Shown: one piece after another, positions 29,011-38,895 of the stretch
Numbering within the stretch: the first letter of the stretch is position 1
Layout: every line of letters starts with the position of its first letter
Source: Roseateles sp.
Lineage (GTDB): Bacteria > Pseudomonadota > Gammaproteobacteria > Burkholderiales > Burkholderiaceae_C
DNA length: 64,000 bases
Assembly: GCF_019237615.1 (NCBI RefSeq)
Contig: NZ_JAFAGT010000012.1
Coordinates: 55,899-119,898 of the forward strand
Direction: 5' to 3'
Position numbers and translations under genes: made by a program
The notes under the pieces: model-generated
Told to the model about the DNA's origin: nothing
The model's database searches: none
The model's input: only the letters and a program-made list of their open reading frames with translations

Positions 29011-29687
29011 AGCTCAATCGCATGGTCGTGGGGGTGATGACGGCGCTGATGCTCGCCTCCAGCGGCGCGTCGCGCTACATGACGCCGACCGAGCACCTGG
29101 CCGACAAGGTCGGCAAGCCCGACCTCGAAACGCTGTTCCCCAGGCAGTTCGGCGTCTGGCGCGTCGACGCCAACGTGCCGGTCATCCTGCCCGCGCCGGA
29201 CGTGCAGGCACGCCTGGACGCGATCTACAACCAGGTGCTCAGCCGTACCTATGTCGATGATCGCGGACAGCGCATCATGCTGTCGGTCGCCTATGGCGGC
29301 GACCAGTCCGATGGCACGCGCATCCACCGGCCCGAGGTTTGCTATCCGGCGCAGGGCTTCCAGATCCTGTCCAACCGGGTTGATCACATCGGCATGCCGG
29401 GCCGCGAGCCGCTCAAGGTGCGCCGCCTCGAGTCCAAGCTGGAGCAGAGGCTGGAGCCCATCACCTACTGGGTGGTCGTGGGTGACAGTGTCGTCGTCTC
29501 GGCGTCCGAGCAGAAGCTGGCGCAACTGCGCTATGGCCTGCGGGGCGTGATCCCGGACGGCCTGCTGGTGCGGGTTTCCTCGATCGACCCCGAGGCGAGC
29601 CGGGCCTTCAGCCTTCAGCAGCAATACATCGCCGATCTTGCCCGTTCGCTGACGCCGCAGGCCAGCCTGCGGGTGTTTGGTAAGTAG
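29007..29687 (+). CDS. epsI: EpsI family protein (exosortase B-associated)
   Basis: LFPRQFGVWRVDANVPVILPAPDVQARLDAIYNQVLSRTYVDDRGQRIMLSVAYGGDQSDGTRIHRPEVCYPAQGFQI. Confidence 0.93.
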   Translation: MKLNRMVVGVMTALMLASSGASRYMTPTEHLADKVGKPDLETLFPRQFGVWRVDANVPVILPAPDVQARLDAIYNQVLSRTYVDDRGQRIMLSVAYGGDQSDGTRIHRPEVCYPAQGFQILSNRVDHIGMPGREPLKVRRLESKLEQRLEPITYWVVVGDSVVVSASEQKLAQLRYGLRGVIPDGLLVRVSSIDPEASRAFSLQQQYIADLARSLTPQASLRVFGK

Positions 29688-29771
29688 GCTTGGGCTTGGT
29701 CCACGCGTGTGACGGTGGCATCTGCTGACGGGTGCTACCCCGGACAGCACCCAGGCAGGACAGGCAGCAAG

Positions 29772-31289
29772 ATGAGCAGCGAGCTGGCAAACAAGAGCGT
29801 GACGGCAGCCAAGTGGGGAGTGATCTCCACGGCGGCCAAGTTCGTGCTGCAGCTCGCCGTCAATGTCGCGGTGGCCCGGTTGCTGGGCCCAGACAGCTAT
29901 GGTTTGTTCGCGCTTGGCACGCTGGTGCTGATGCTGGCCACCTTCTTCTCCGACTTCGGCTTGGGCTGGGGGCTGATGCAGCGCCAGCACATCACCGACG
30001 AGCAGGTCCGCTTCGTCTTCACCTGGCAGACGCTGTCGGGCCTGTTCGGCGCGCTGGTCCTGATCACGGCGGCGCCGCTGATCGCCGGCTTCATGCGCGA
30101 CCCGCGCCTGGTCGACGTGGTGCGCTGGCTGGCGCTGACCTGCCTGCTCAACGGCATGGCATCAACGGCCAACAACCTGCTGCGCCGGGAACTGCGCTTC
30201 AAGGACATTGCCGTCGTCCAGATCCAGAGCTACCTGGTGGCCTACGGTTTGTTCGGCCTGCCGATGGCGGCGCTCGGATGTGGGGTATGGAGCCTCGTGA
30301 CGGCCTGGATCATGCAGTCCCTGGCCCAGTTGCTGCTGAGCCTGCGTGCGAGGCCGCATGCCTTGAAGCCGCTGCCGACAATCGAGCAGCCGCGCGAGTT
30401 CATCAACACCGGCGCTGTCGTCTTCCTGACCAACGTCTGCAACTGGATGTTGCTCAACATCGACCGGCTGCTGTTGGGGCGCATCGTGAGCACGCACGCT
30501 GCGGGCCTGTACGCGGTCGGCTACAACCTCGCCAGCGTGCCCAACTCGCTGCTGATATCGGCACTCCAGCCTGCCTTCCTGGCGTCGGGGGCGAAGTTGC
30601 AGGACGACCGGCAGCGCCTGCGGCGTGCGTACCTGGAGATTCAGTCCTTCGTCTGGATCGTCATCGCACCTCTGTTCGCGCTGCTGGCCCTGTCCGGGCG
30701 CGACATCATCGCTCTGCTGTATGGCCCGGCCTGGGTGGAGAGCGGCCCGGTCTTCGGCCTGCTGGTGCTGGCCATGCCGCTCTATCTGGCCTGGGCCATG
30801 TCCACACCCGTGCTGTGGAACACCGGCCGGCGCCGCCAGGAGGTGATGTTGCAGCTGCCTGTGCTGCTTCTCGCGGTGCCGGCACTGGCTTGGGCAGCCG
30901 GCGCGGGCGTCGCTTTCGTGGCCGCCGTCGCAGCAGCCGTGTTCGCGTTGCGCTTCGTTGCCATGGCAGTACCGGTCTGCCGCGCGCTGGCGGTGAGCTG
31001 CCGCGACGTGCTGGCTCTTATCGGTCGCAGCGTCGTCGTCAATTGCGGTGTGGCCGGACTCGCGCTGCTTGCGGGCCAAGTCGGCGAGGCCGTCACCCGC
31101 CACGACGCACTGCTGATGACGTTTCGCACCGTTGTCGGAGGCCTGGTGTTGGCGATGCTGCTGCTTGCCGTGCCGCGACTGATGGGTCAGCATGCCGCCA
31201 GCCTGCTGCTGCGCTTCGTGCCGCAACGTCTGCGCGAGTCCGGCCCTTTGTCCGGCCTGCTGGCCCGGCAACTGGCCCGCAGGCCCTGA
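29772..31289 (+). CDS. Polysaccharide flippase (Wzx/WzxC-like lipopolysaccharide biosynthesis protein)
   Basis: KWGVISTAAKFVLQLAVNVAVARLLGPDSYGLFALGTLVLMLATFFSDFGLGWGLMQRQ and many TM segments. Confidence 0.9.
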   Translation: MSSELANKSVTAAKWGVISTAAKFVLQLAVNVAVARLLGPDSYGLFALGTLVLMLATFFSDFGLGWGLMQRQHITDEQVRFVFTWQTLSGLFGALVLITAAPLIAGFMRDPRLVDVVRWLALTCLLNGMASTANNLLRRELRFKDIAVVQIQSYLVAYGLFGLPMAALGCGVWSLVTAWIMQSLAQLLLSLRARPHALKPLPTIEQPREFINTGAVVFLTNVCNWMLLNIDRLLLGRIVSTHAAGLYAVGYNLASVPNSLLISALQPAFLASGAKLQDDRQRLRRAYLEIQSFVWIVIAPLFALLALSGRDIIALLYGPAWVESGPVFGLLVLAMPLYLAWAMSTPVLWNTGRRRQEVMLQLPVLLLAVPALAWAAGAGVAFVAAVAAAVFALRFVAMAVPVCRALAVSCRDVLALIGRSVVVNCGVAGLALLAGQVGEAVTRHDALLMTFRTVVGGLVLAMLLLAVPRLMGQHAASLLLRFVPQRLRESGPLSGLLARQLARRP

Positions 31290-31346
31290 GGCCACCTTGT
31301 CCAGCCCCTTCAATCACGGACCGATGCCGAGAAGACGAAAGACGCC

Positions 31347-32792
31347 ATGGAACTGATCCTCTTCTACAGCGGCTACCTATTGCTGGCCTTTTTGCTGGCC
31401 ATGGCCCTCGTGTTCATCGTGGGGGGCACCATCCATTTCGGCACGAAGAGCACGGACGGCTTTCTGCTCTATTTCGTGCTGCCGATGATCTTTGCACTAG
31501 CGGTGAGCACACTTGCTTCCGGGCGAGACCTGAGCTTGCCGGATGAGTACCTGGCCGGCTTTTCGCAAGCCGGTGGCGGCGGGATGGCCAAATGGGTGCA
31601 GAGAATCACGACGGTGTTCCTGCTGGCTGCATCGATCGAGCGACTGACCGTGTTCGTGCTCACGCCGTTCGATCCGCGCAAGCCGCATGGCCTGATGATC
31701 GCCTTCGGGCTGTTCTGGCTCTGTTCCGTCGCCCTCCCGGCTGCTTTCGGCACTCGGCCTACCGTCTCGCATGAATACATCTATTCGTTGCTGATCGGTA
31801 TGGCGGCGCTGCTGAGTACCGAAGCGGGCGCTGAGCGGGCGATCCGCTTTGCGCGTGTCGTGCTGGTGGTTTTCATGCTCGCCAGCCTCGCGCTGATCGT
31901 CGTCAAGAAGAGCATGGTGCTTGCCCCGTATCCGAGCAGCCTGATTCCCGGCTTCGCGCAGCGCTTCTCAGGGTTGGCGACCGGCCCCAACGCGATGGGG
32001 CCGCTGGCCGTACTGGCATTGATCTGCCTGTGGTGCTATCCGTTCCGCTGGCGTGCGCTGCAGTGGCTGGGCTGGGTTGTCGCGTTGCTGACGCTGCTGC
32101 TGACGCAGTCCAAAACCAGCTGGCTTGCGGCCGTCGCCTGCTTCATCGTGCTGTTCTCAATCCGGGCGCGTGGACAGGTTCACGTGTACTTGACCGACCC
32201 GCGCCTGCGTCGCTCCACACTGGCCGTGCTGATCAGCGTTGCCGCGCTGATTCTGTTCGCCATGCTTCTGTTGTCGTCGGGTGTGCTGGCGGCCAAGATG
32301 GAGAAGTTCCTGGCTACCAAGCTCGGCGCCGACATGGCCAGCCTGACCGGCCGCAACGAGATCTGGGCCGTCGCCTTCGGCGAGTGGAAGCAGAACATCC
32401 TGTTCGGCTACGGGCCCTCCCTCTGGGACCCGCTGTACCGCTACCAGATCCGGATCCCCGCAGCCGTCCACGCGCACAACCAGCTGCTCAACATCCTGGC
32501 CGCATCGGGCCTCATCGGCCTGACCAGCTTCCTGGGGTACATGGGAATGCTGGTGAAGCGCTTCATTCCGCGCTTCACCAGTTACAACGGCTTCACGGCG
32601 GCGTTGCTGGTGTTGATCTTCATGCGATCGATCAGCGAGGTGCCGTTGAACCTGCAGAGTTTCGGCAGCGAATCCTTGTTCCACATGCTGCTGTTGATGG
32701 CCCTCGCCGGTGCGCCTGCGCTGGAGAGGGCGCGAGGGCCGCATGGTCGTCGATTGAGCGGGACGGCGGGTTTGCAGGTGCGGCATGTCTGA
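31347..32792 (+). CDS. O-antigen polymerase/ligase-like membrane protein (Wzy candidate)
   Basis: Polytopic; RFSGLATGPNAMGPLAVLALICLWCY, LTLLLTQSKTSWLAAVACF, AAVHAHNQLLNILAASGLIGL motifs of Wzy_C/WaaL family. Confidence 0.85.
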   Translation: MELILFYSGYLLLAFLLAMALVFIVGGTIHFGTKSTDGFLLYFVLPMIFALAVSTLASGRDLSLPDEYLAGFSQAGGGGMAKWVQRITTVFLLAASIERLTVFVLTPFDPRKPHGLMIAFGLFWLCSVALPAAFGTRPTVSHEYIYSLLIGMAALLSTEAGAERAIRFARVVLVVFMLASLALIVVKKSMVLAPYPSSLIPGFAQRFSGLATGPNAMGPLAVLALICLWCYPFRWRALQWLGWVVALLTLLLTQSKTSWLAAVACFIVLFSIRARGQVHVYLTDPRLRRSTLAVLISVAALILFAMLLLSSGVLAAKMEKFLATKLGADMASLTGRNEIWAVAFGEWKQNILFGYGPSLWDPLYRYQIRIPAAVHAHNQLLNILAASGLIGLTSFLGYMGMLVKRFIPRFTSYNGFTAALLVLIFMRSISEVPLNLQSFGSESLFHMLLLMALAGAPALERARGPHGRRLSGTAGLQVRHV

Positions 32793-33714
32793 AGTCGCGC
32801 CGGCCTGGTCCGTCGTCGTTCCGGTCTACAACAAGGCGCCCTACGTCGAAGCTACGCTACGGTCCGTGCTCGCCCAGCAGTGCGCGGGCGATTTCGAGAT
32901 CGTCGTCGTCGATGACGGCTCGCGGGACGGCAGTGCTGCGATCGTCCAGGCCATGGCCGATCCGCGCATTCGCCTCATGATCCAGGCCAATGCCGGTGTT
33001 TCCGCGGCGCGCAACAACGCGGTGCGGCAGTGCAGGGGCGAATTCGTCGTCTTCCTCGACGGCGATGACCTCCATCATCCCGAATGCCTTTCACGGCTAG
33101 CCGCATTGCGGCGGCAGTTTCCGGTGGCGGACATGCTGGCTGGCGGCTATGTGCGCGTCGCCCACGAGGACATGGCCAGCTACCGTTTCGAACCGCTAGC
33201 CGACGTACCAGGCGAACTCATGCGCGACGTGCCGGCCCGCTTTCTCCAACTCGGCATGCCTTTCTTCACCAGCTCCATTGCGGTCCGCCGCGCCCTGTTT
33301 GAGTGCCTCGATGTCTGGTTCCCAGAAGGGGAGAACATGGGCGAGGACCTTGACCTTTGGCTCCGATTGGCGGAGCGAGGCCCGGTGGCATACACGGCGG
33401 CGCCGCTGGCGGTCTATCGTGTCGGGCGGTCGGACAGCCTGATGGGTAGCTATCGCGATGCCGTCTGGCTACCTGTCTGGCGACGCCTGCGTCAGCGTGC
33501 CCTTACGGGGCCCATGCCCTCGCACCTGCGGTCTTCGTCCTTGCGCTTGGCTGCGGAGATGGAGATCACGCTGGCGCGGCGGCTGGCCAGGGCGGGGCGC
33601 CGTCGCGAGGCATGGCGCCACCTCTGCATGGCTCGAGCCGCGGCTCGCGGGCATCGTTGGTGGATCACGGCTTTGGGATTGTCCACCGGCTGGAAGTCGT
33701 TGTTGAACCGTTGA
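32785..33714 (+). CDS. Family 2 glycosyltransferase
   Basis: SVVVPVYNKAPYVEATLRSVLAQQ; VVVDDGSRDGSAAIV; FVVFLDGDDLHHPECLSRL. Confidence 0.93.
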   Translation: MSEVAPAWSVVVPVYNKAPYVEATLRSVLAQQCAGDFEIVVVDDGSRDGSAAIVQAMADPRIRLMIQANAGVSAARNNAVRQCRGEFVVFLDGDDLHHPECLSRLAALRRQFPVADMLAGGYVRVAHEDMASYRFEPLADVPGELMRDVPARFLQLGMPFFTSSIAVRRALFECLDVWFPEGENMGEDLDLWLRLAERGPVAYTAAPLAVYRVGRSDSLMGSYRDAVWLPVWRRLRQRALTGPMPSHLRSSSLRLAAEMEITLARRLARAGRRREAWRHLCMARAAARGHRWWITALGLSTGWKSLLNR

Positions 33715-33725
33715 ATGGGGGCGCC

Positions 33726-34136
33726 GTGATCAGGATTTTCAGGCTCGCGAGCTTCCTTCATCGAAAGCGAGTTCCGTTGCTGCCCCGGTTCCTGTATGTG
33801 TTGAACCGGATTCTTTTCTCGATCGCCTTGCCGCCTTCGGTCACGCTGGGCCGCAACGTGCTCTTCGGCTACAGCGGCCTTGGGATCGTGGTGCACGCCA
33901 ACTGCGTGATCGGCAATAACGTGAAGATCAGTCAGAACGTCACCATTGGTGGGAGGTCAGGGCATGTGGCCGTACCGGTCATCGAGGACGACGTCGAGAT
34001 TGGCGCGGGCGCCTGCGTTCTCGGTCCGATACGCGTGGGGCAGGGGGCAAAGATCGGTGCCAACGCAGTCGTACTCAATGACATTCCGCCCGGCGCGGTG
34101 GCGGTCGGCGTGCCGGCCACGCTGCTGCGGAACTGA
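33726..34136 (+). CDS. Left-handed beta-helix (hexapeptide) O-acetyltransferase, serine acetyltransferase-like
   Basis: IVVHANCVIGNNVKISQNVTIGGRSG...VIEDDVEIGAGACVLGPIRVGQGAKIGANAVVLNDIPPGAVAVGVPATLLRN; GTG start. Confidence 0.87.
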   Translation: MIRIFRLASFLHRKRVPLLPRFLYVLNRILFSIALPPSVTLGRNVLFGYSGLGIVVHANCVIGNNVKISQNVTIGGRSGHVAVPVIEDDVEIGAGACVLGPIRVGQGAKIGANAVVLNDIPPGAVAVGVPATLLRN

Positions 34137-34146
34137 GGACAGTTGG

Positions 34147-35418
34147 ATGGAGCCTTGTATGCAGTCAGGCACCCAACCTATGCGGATCTTCTTTCTCATG
34201 TATGACGCGCTGCCGCCGTTTAGGTCGGACGTCAAGGTCTTGTTCGGGCAGGAGCTACCCAAGCTGGGTGTGCTGTCCGATGTCGCAGGCCAAGCGGGAG
34301 GCGGCCTTGACGCGACGGGTAGTTGGGGTGGTGGCGTCATGCATGTGACGGGTCCCCTGCGAAAGGGGTTGGTCGGGGAACTGGTCAGGCCCTTTCAGGA
34401 TTTGCTGGCCATGCGCCGTCTTGAAAGCGAGCACCAGGTCATCCAGGTGCGCGACAAGATCCGGACCGGACTGTTGGCATGGATCGTTGCACGCTTGACG
34501 GGGCGGCGCTTCGTGTACTGGATGTCCTTCCCCTTCGCCGAGGGCCATGCCGTTCGTGCAAGGGACGTGGGCTTTACCAAGGGGCCCATAGTGTGGATCG
34601 CCAACTGGGCAAGAGCTCAGTTGGCGCAGCAGGTTTTCTATCGCTTTCTGATCAAGCGCGTCGACCACCTGTTTGTACAGAGTGACGAGATGTGCCGGGA
34701 GATGCGGGAGCACGGCGTACCCGCCGCGCGCATGACGGCGGTTCCCATGGGCGTGAATTCGGAATGGTTCGATCGCGACAGGGCAGCGATGGCGGGAGAC
34801 GTGCCCGAACCATTGCGTGGGCGCCGTGTTCTTGCCTATGTGGGCACATTGGCACGTTCGCGAAGACCCGAGTTTCTGGTGCAAGTGCTTGAAAGGGTTC
34901 GTGAAGTCGAGCCTGGAGCCTTCCTGCTGCTGATAGGTGATGCGCCCAACTCTGATGAGCGGGCATGGTTGCGAGAAATGATCGCAAGCAGCAGTTCGGC
35001 GAGCTCCATTCATCTCACCGGCTGGGTAGACCAAGACACGGCACAGCGCTGGCTGGCGCATGCAGAACTCGGATATTCACCCTTTCCGCGTGGGCCGCTG
35101 TTGGACTCAGCTTCACCAACCAAGGCCATTGAGTACCTTGCTCAGGGCATTCCTTGCGTGGCCAATGACAACCCCGACCAGCAACTGGTGCTTACACAAA
35201 GCGGGGGCGGGTTTTGCGTCCCGATGGAGGTCGAGGCGTTCGCGCATGCGAGCATGCGCCTGCTGAGTGATCCCCCCATGGCAACGAAGATGGGGAGTGC
35301 CGGAAAAGCCTGGGTGCAGCAGCATAGGGACTACAGCGTGTTGGCGCGTCAGGTCGCCTCGGTTTATGAGCGCCTGTGCCCCTCCGCCGGCCCGCCGCAG
35401 CAGGAGCAGATGAGATGA
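34147..35418 (+). CDS. Glycosyltransferase family 4
   Basis: GRRVLAYVGTLARSRRPEFLVQVLERV; LTGWVDQDTAQRWLAHAELGYSPFPRGPLLDSASPTKAIEYLAQGIPCVAND. Confidence 0.88.
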   Translation: MEPCMQSGTQPMRIFFLMYDALPPFRSDVKVLFGQELPKLGVLSDVAGQAGGGLDATGSWGGGVMHVTGPLRKGLVGELVRPFQDLLAMRRLESEHQVIQVRDKIRTGLLAWIVARLTGRRFVYWMSFPFAEGHAVRARDVGFTKGPIVWIANWARAQLAQQVFYRFLIKRVDHLFVQSDEMCREMREHGVPAARMTAVPMGVNSEWFDRDRAAMAGDVPEPLRGRRVLAYVGTLARSRRPEFLVQVLERVREVEPGAFLLLIGDAPNSDERAWLREMIASSSSASSIHLTGWVDQDTAQRWLAHAELGYSPFPRGPLLDSASPTKAIEYLAQGIPCVANDNPDQQLVLTQSGGGFCVPMEVEAFAHASMRLLSDPPMATKMGSAGKAWVQQHRDYSVLARQVASVYERLCPSAGPPQQEQMR

Positions 35419-36509
35419 AGGTGTTGATCGTTGGGGCCGGCAATGCGGGCTGTGCGCACGCGTCGGTTTTCTCGGCCCGTGGGCACGAGGTGGCCCTGCT
35501 GAAGACCTCGCATGTATTGCACGACGAGAACTTCGAGACCGTGCTCGCGCGCCGGGGCATGAACTGGATCGACGGGCCGGGCAAGGCCATGGCGCCGCGT
35601 TTCCAGCCATTCGCGCTCGTGACGCGCGACCTGCAGGCCGCGCTGGCCTTCGATCCGCAGATCGTCTTCGTGGCCGTTCAGTCCACGCAGCAGCCGGTGC
35701 TGGCCGCACGCATCGCACCGCAGCTGCGCGCCGGGCAACTGCTCATCACCAGCCCCGGCTATATGGGAAGCGCCTATTTCCGCAAGCATCTGCGCGACCA
35801 AGACGTGCTGGTCGCCGAGGGCGAGAGCCTGCCGTTCGACGCTCGCATCATCGAGCCGGGCTGCGTGCAGGTGCTCTGGGAGAACACGCGCAACGCGCTG
35901 GCCTTCCTGCCGCGCTCGCGTTCGGAGGAGGGCCTGAGGCTGGCCCAGCAGCTGACGCCGCGCTATGTCGCCACGCGCACCAACGTCGTGGAGTCGGCGC
36001 TGCACAACCCCAACCTCATCGTGCACACGGTGGGCACGCTGCTGTCGGCCAGCCGCATCGAGCATTCGGGCGGCGAGTTCTGGATGTACCGCGAGGGCTT
36101 CACGCCCGGCACGCTGCGCCTGCTGGACAAGCTGGACGCCGAGAAGATGGCCCTCCTGCAGGCCTGCGGCGCCAGGCCCGAGCCCTGCCTGGAGTCCTTC
36201 AAGTTCCGCAACGAGCGGGACCTGTCGATGCCTGCCATCGACGTGTTGCGCAAGTACGCGCGTGAAGGCGGGCCCAAGGGGCCGCCGGACCTGCAGACCC
36301 GCTACATCACCGAGGACGTGCCCATGGGTTTGGGGTTGATGGTGAGCCTGGGCGAACGTCTGGGCATCGCCACGCCGATGACGCGCGCGCTGATCGAGAT
36401 CGCCTCCGGCCTGCTGGACCGTGACTTCGCGGCCGAGAGCCGCACGCTGGACGACCTCGGCTTCGGAGGCCTGGACGGCGCCGGCTTCGTGGCTGCGGTG
36501 AACGCCTGA
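35415..36509 (+). CDS. Octopine/nopaline (opine) dehydrogenase family NAD(P)-dependent oxidoreductase
   Basis: Rossmann MKVLIVGAGNAGCAHASVFSARGHEV; ESALHNPNLIVHTVGTLLSASRIEHSGGEFWMYREGFTPGTLRLLDKLDAEKMALL resembles the C-terminal opine dehydrogenase domain. Confidence 0.85.
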   Translation: MKVLIVGAGNAGCAHASVFSARGHEVALLKTSHVLHDENFETVLARRGMNWIDGPGKAMAPRFQPFALVTRDLQAALAFDPQIVFVAVQSTQQPVLAARIAPQLRAGQLLITSPGYMGSAYFRKHLRDQDVLVAEGESLPFDARIIEPGCVQVLWENTRNALAFLPRSRSEEGLRLAQQLTPRYVATRTNVVESALHNPNLIVHTVGTLLSASRIEHSGGEFWMYREGFTPGTLRLLDKLDAEKMALLQACGARPEPCLESFKFRNERDLSMPAIDVLRKYAREGGPKGPPDLQTRYITEDVPMGLGLMVSLGERLGIATPMTRALIEIASGLLDRDFAAESRTLDDLGFGGLDGAGFVAAVNA

Positions 36510-37837
36510 TGGCCTGGCCGGATTCGTTCGAGAAGGCCTACCTGCGCTGGCGTCGCTTCGTTCCGGCGCGGCTGCTGTACCACCCCAGGCATTTCGAGAT
36601 CCTGGCGCTGGAGCGGCGCTTCGCGGCGCGGCCGCAGGAACGCGCGGCCTGGGTGGATGCCAAGCTTCGCGCGCTGCTGACCGGCGCGCTGCGCCACGTG
36701 CCGCACTATCGCGACATGGTCAAGCTGTCCGAAGCCGAGCTGGCGAGGGCGCCGGCCATGGAGCTGCTGCAGCGCTTCCCGGTGCTGGAGAAGGCCGAGG
36801 TGATGGCGGCGCAGAACCGCTTCCTGGACGAGCGCTTCAAGAGCCCGCTGATGCACTACGCCACCAGCGGCGGCTCCAGCGGCGAGGGCATAGGCCTGTG
36901 GCGCAACAAGCGCCTGGCCGACATCGAGCGGGCCTTCTTCACTTTTCACTGGGCGCCGGCGGGCTTCAGTTTCGACAAGGCGAGGCTGCTGCGCATCGGT
37001 GCCGATGCCCGCGCGCAGGCGCACGAGCCGCCCTGCCGCGTGGTGGGCAACCGGCTGATGCTGTCGCCGTATCACGTGAACGCTCGGCACCGCGATGCCA
37101 TCGTGGCGGCGTTGCGTGCCTTCCGGCCGCAGTGCATGCACGCCTACCCCAGCCTCGCTGCCGCGCTGGCCGAGCTGCTGCAGGGTATGCGGCCCGAGGA
37201 CTGTGGGCTGGACGCGTTGCGCGGCGTGGTGCTGGCCTCCGAGCCGGCCACCGCGGCGCAGCTGGCCACGACGCATGCGGCGTTCGGCATGCCCATCATC
37301 GTCAACTATGGCCTCACGGAACGCACCAACATCGCGTTCGCGCGCTACGAGCCGGGTCGGCCGCTGCGCTACAGCTTCGACGCCTTGTACGGCGTCAGCG
37401 AGAACCGCGACTGGCAGGGCCAGCCCGAGATCGTCGGTACGTCGCTGTGGAACGACGTGATGCCGCTGATCCGCTACGCCACGCGCGACTTCGGCCGCAT
37501 CGACGCGCATGGCGTCTGCGAGCGCCTGGAGGGGCGGGCCCAGGAGTTCCTGGTGGACCGCAACGGCGCCAAGCTGCCGGGCCTGTCCATCGTCATCGAC
37601 GAGGTGACCTGGGATTTCGTGCGCCTGTACCAGGTGCAGCAGGAGCGGCCGGGCGCCATCCGCATCGCCGTGGTACCGCGCCAGGCGCCGCTCAGCGACG
37701 CGCAGCGCGCCTTCGTGCTGGATGCGCAGATCAAGCGCTGGGGCAGCTTCTTCGCCGTGGAACTCGTGGAGGTGGACGACATTCCGCCGGCCGCGAACGG
37801 CAAGCGCAAGCTGGTCGTGAGCCAGGTGCAGGCATGA
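36509..37837 (+). CDS. PaaK/CapK-like adenylate-forming enzyme 1
   Basis: MHYATSGGSSGEGIGLWRNK (P-loop), IIVNYGLTERTNIAFARYE, GRAQEFLVDRNG; COG1541-like. Confidence 0.85.
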   Translation: MAWPDSFEKAYLRWRRFVPARLLYHPRHFEILALERRFAARPQERAAWVDAKLRALLTGALRHVPHYRDMVKLSEAELARAPAMELLQRFPVLEKAEVMAAQNRFLDERFKSPLMHYATSGGSSGEGIGLWRNKRLADIERAFFTFHWAPAGFSFDKARLLRIGADARAQAHEPPCRVVGNRLMLSPYHVNARHRDAIVAALRAFRPQCMHAYPSLAAALAELLQGMRPEDCGLDALRGVVLASEPATAAQLATTHAAFGMPIIVNYGLTERTNIAFARYEPGRPLRYSFDALYGVSENRDWQGQPEIVGTSLWNDVMPLIRYATRDFGRIDAHGVCERLEGRAQEFLVDRNGAKLPGLSIVIDEVTWDFVRLYQVQQERPGAIRIAVVPRQAPLSDAQRAFVLDAQIKRWGSFFAVELVEVDDIPPAANGKRKLVVSQVQA

Positions 37838-38895
37838 GCAGCCGGCGTCCATGGATGGTCGGTACCGACCCGGCCGGCCAGGGCGGCATCGCGGCCGTCA
37901 TCAGCGTCTATCTGCAGCAGGGCTGGATGGCGCGCCACGGCGTGCGCTATCTGGTGAGCCACCGGGCCGGCTCGGCCCTGGCGCGTGCCCTGCTGTTCCC
38001 CTGGGCATTGCTGCAACTGCTGGCCGCCTTGCTCGCGGGTCGCGTGAGCGTGCTGCACGCCCAGGTGGCAAGTTATGGCAGCTTCGCGCGCAAGTCGCTG
38101 CTGCTCGCGCTGGCACGGGGCTTTGGCGTGCCCACCGTCTTCCACCTGCACGGTGCCGAGTTCCAGAAGTTCTATGCCGGCTCGCCGGCCTGGCGCCAGC
38201 GCTGGATCCGTCACTCGCTGCGCCGCAGTACCCGTGTGCTGGCCTTGTCCGAGGCCTGGCGCGACTTCCTGCTCACCATCGTGCCCGAGGCCCGGGTGTC
38301 GGTGCTGGCCAACCCGGTGGCCTTCCCGCCGCCGCAGCCTGAGGCGCGGTCGGTGCCGGGCCGCGTGCTGTTCCTGGGGCGCGCGGACCAGCGCAAGGGC
38401 ATCTTCGACCTGCTCGCTGCGTTGGGCCAGGCGCGGGCGCAACTGCCGCATCTGCACCTGCATGTGGGTGGCGATGGCGACCTGGATGCGGTGCGCGCAG
38501 CCGTCGCTCGCGAGGGCCTGGACGACGCGGTCACGCTGCTGGGCTGGGTGCGCGGTACGGCCAAGGAGCGCGAGCTGGCCGAGGCCGAGATCTTTGTGCT
38601 GCCGTCCTATGACGAGGGCCTGCCGATGGCCATGCTGGAGGCCATGGCCCGAGGCAAGGCGGTGCTGACCACGCCGGTGGGCGGTATCCCGCAGGCCGTG
38701 CGTGACGGGGTGGACGGCGTGCTGGTGCCGCCGGGCCAGCCGCAGCAACTGGCCGCGGCACTGCTCCGGCTGGGCCGCGATGCCCGGTTGCGCGCTGCGC
38801 TGGGCGCGGGCGCCGTCGCGCGCGTGCGCACCTGCTACGCGACCGACACGGTGCTGGCCGAGCTGGACCACGTCTACCAGGGGCTGGGCGCGTGA
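37834..38895 (+). CDS. Glycosyltransferase family 4 (GT1-type)
   Basis: DPAGQGGIAAVISVYLQQ; PGRVLFLGRADQRKGIFDLLAALGQ; EIFVLPSYDEGLPMAMLEAMARGKAVLTTPVGGIPQAVRDGVDGVLV. Confidence 0.94.
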   Translation: MSSRRPWMVGTDPAGQGGIAAVISVYLQQGWMARHGVRYLVSHRAGSALARALLFPWALLQLLAALLAGRVSVLHAQVASYGSFARKSLLLALARGFGVPTVFHLHGAEFQKFYAGSPAWRQRWIRHSLRRSTRVLALSEAWRDFLLTIVPEARVSVLANPVAFPPPQPEARSVPGRVLFLGRADQRKGIFDLLAALGQARAQLPHLHLHVGGDGDLDAVRAAVAREGLDDAVTLLGWVRGTAKERELAEAEIFVLPSYDEGLPMAMLEAMARGKAVLTTPVGGIPQAVRDGVDGVLVPPGQPQQLAAALLRLGRDARLRAALGAGAVARVRTCYATDTVLAELDHVYQGLGA

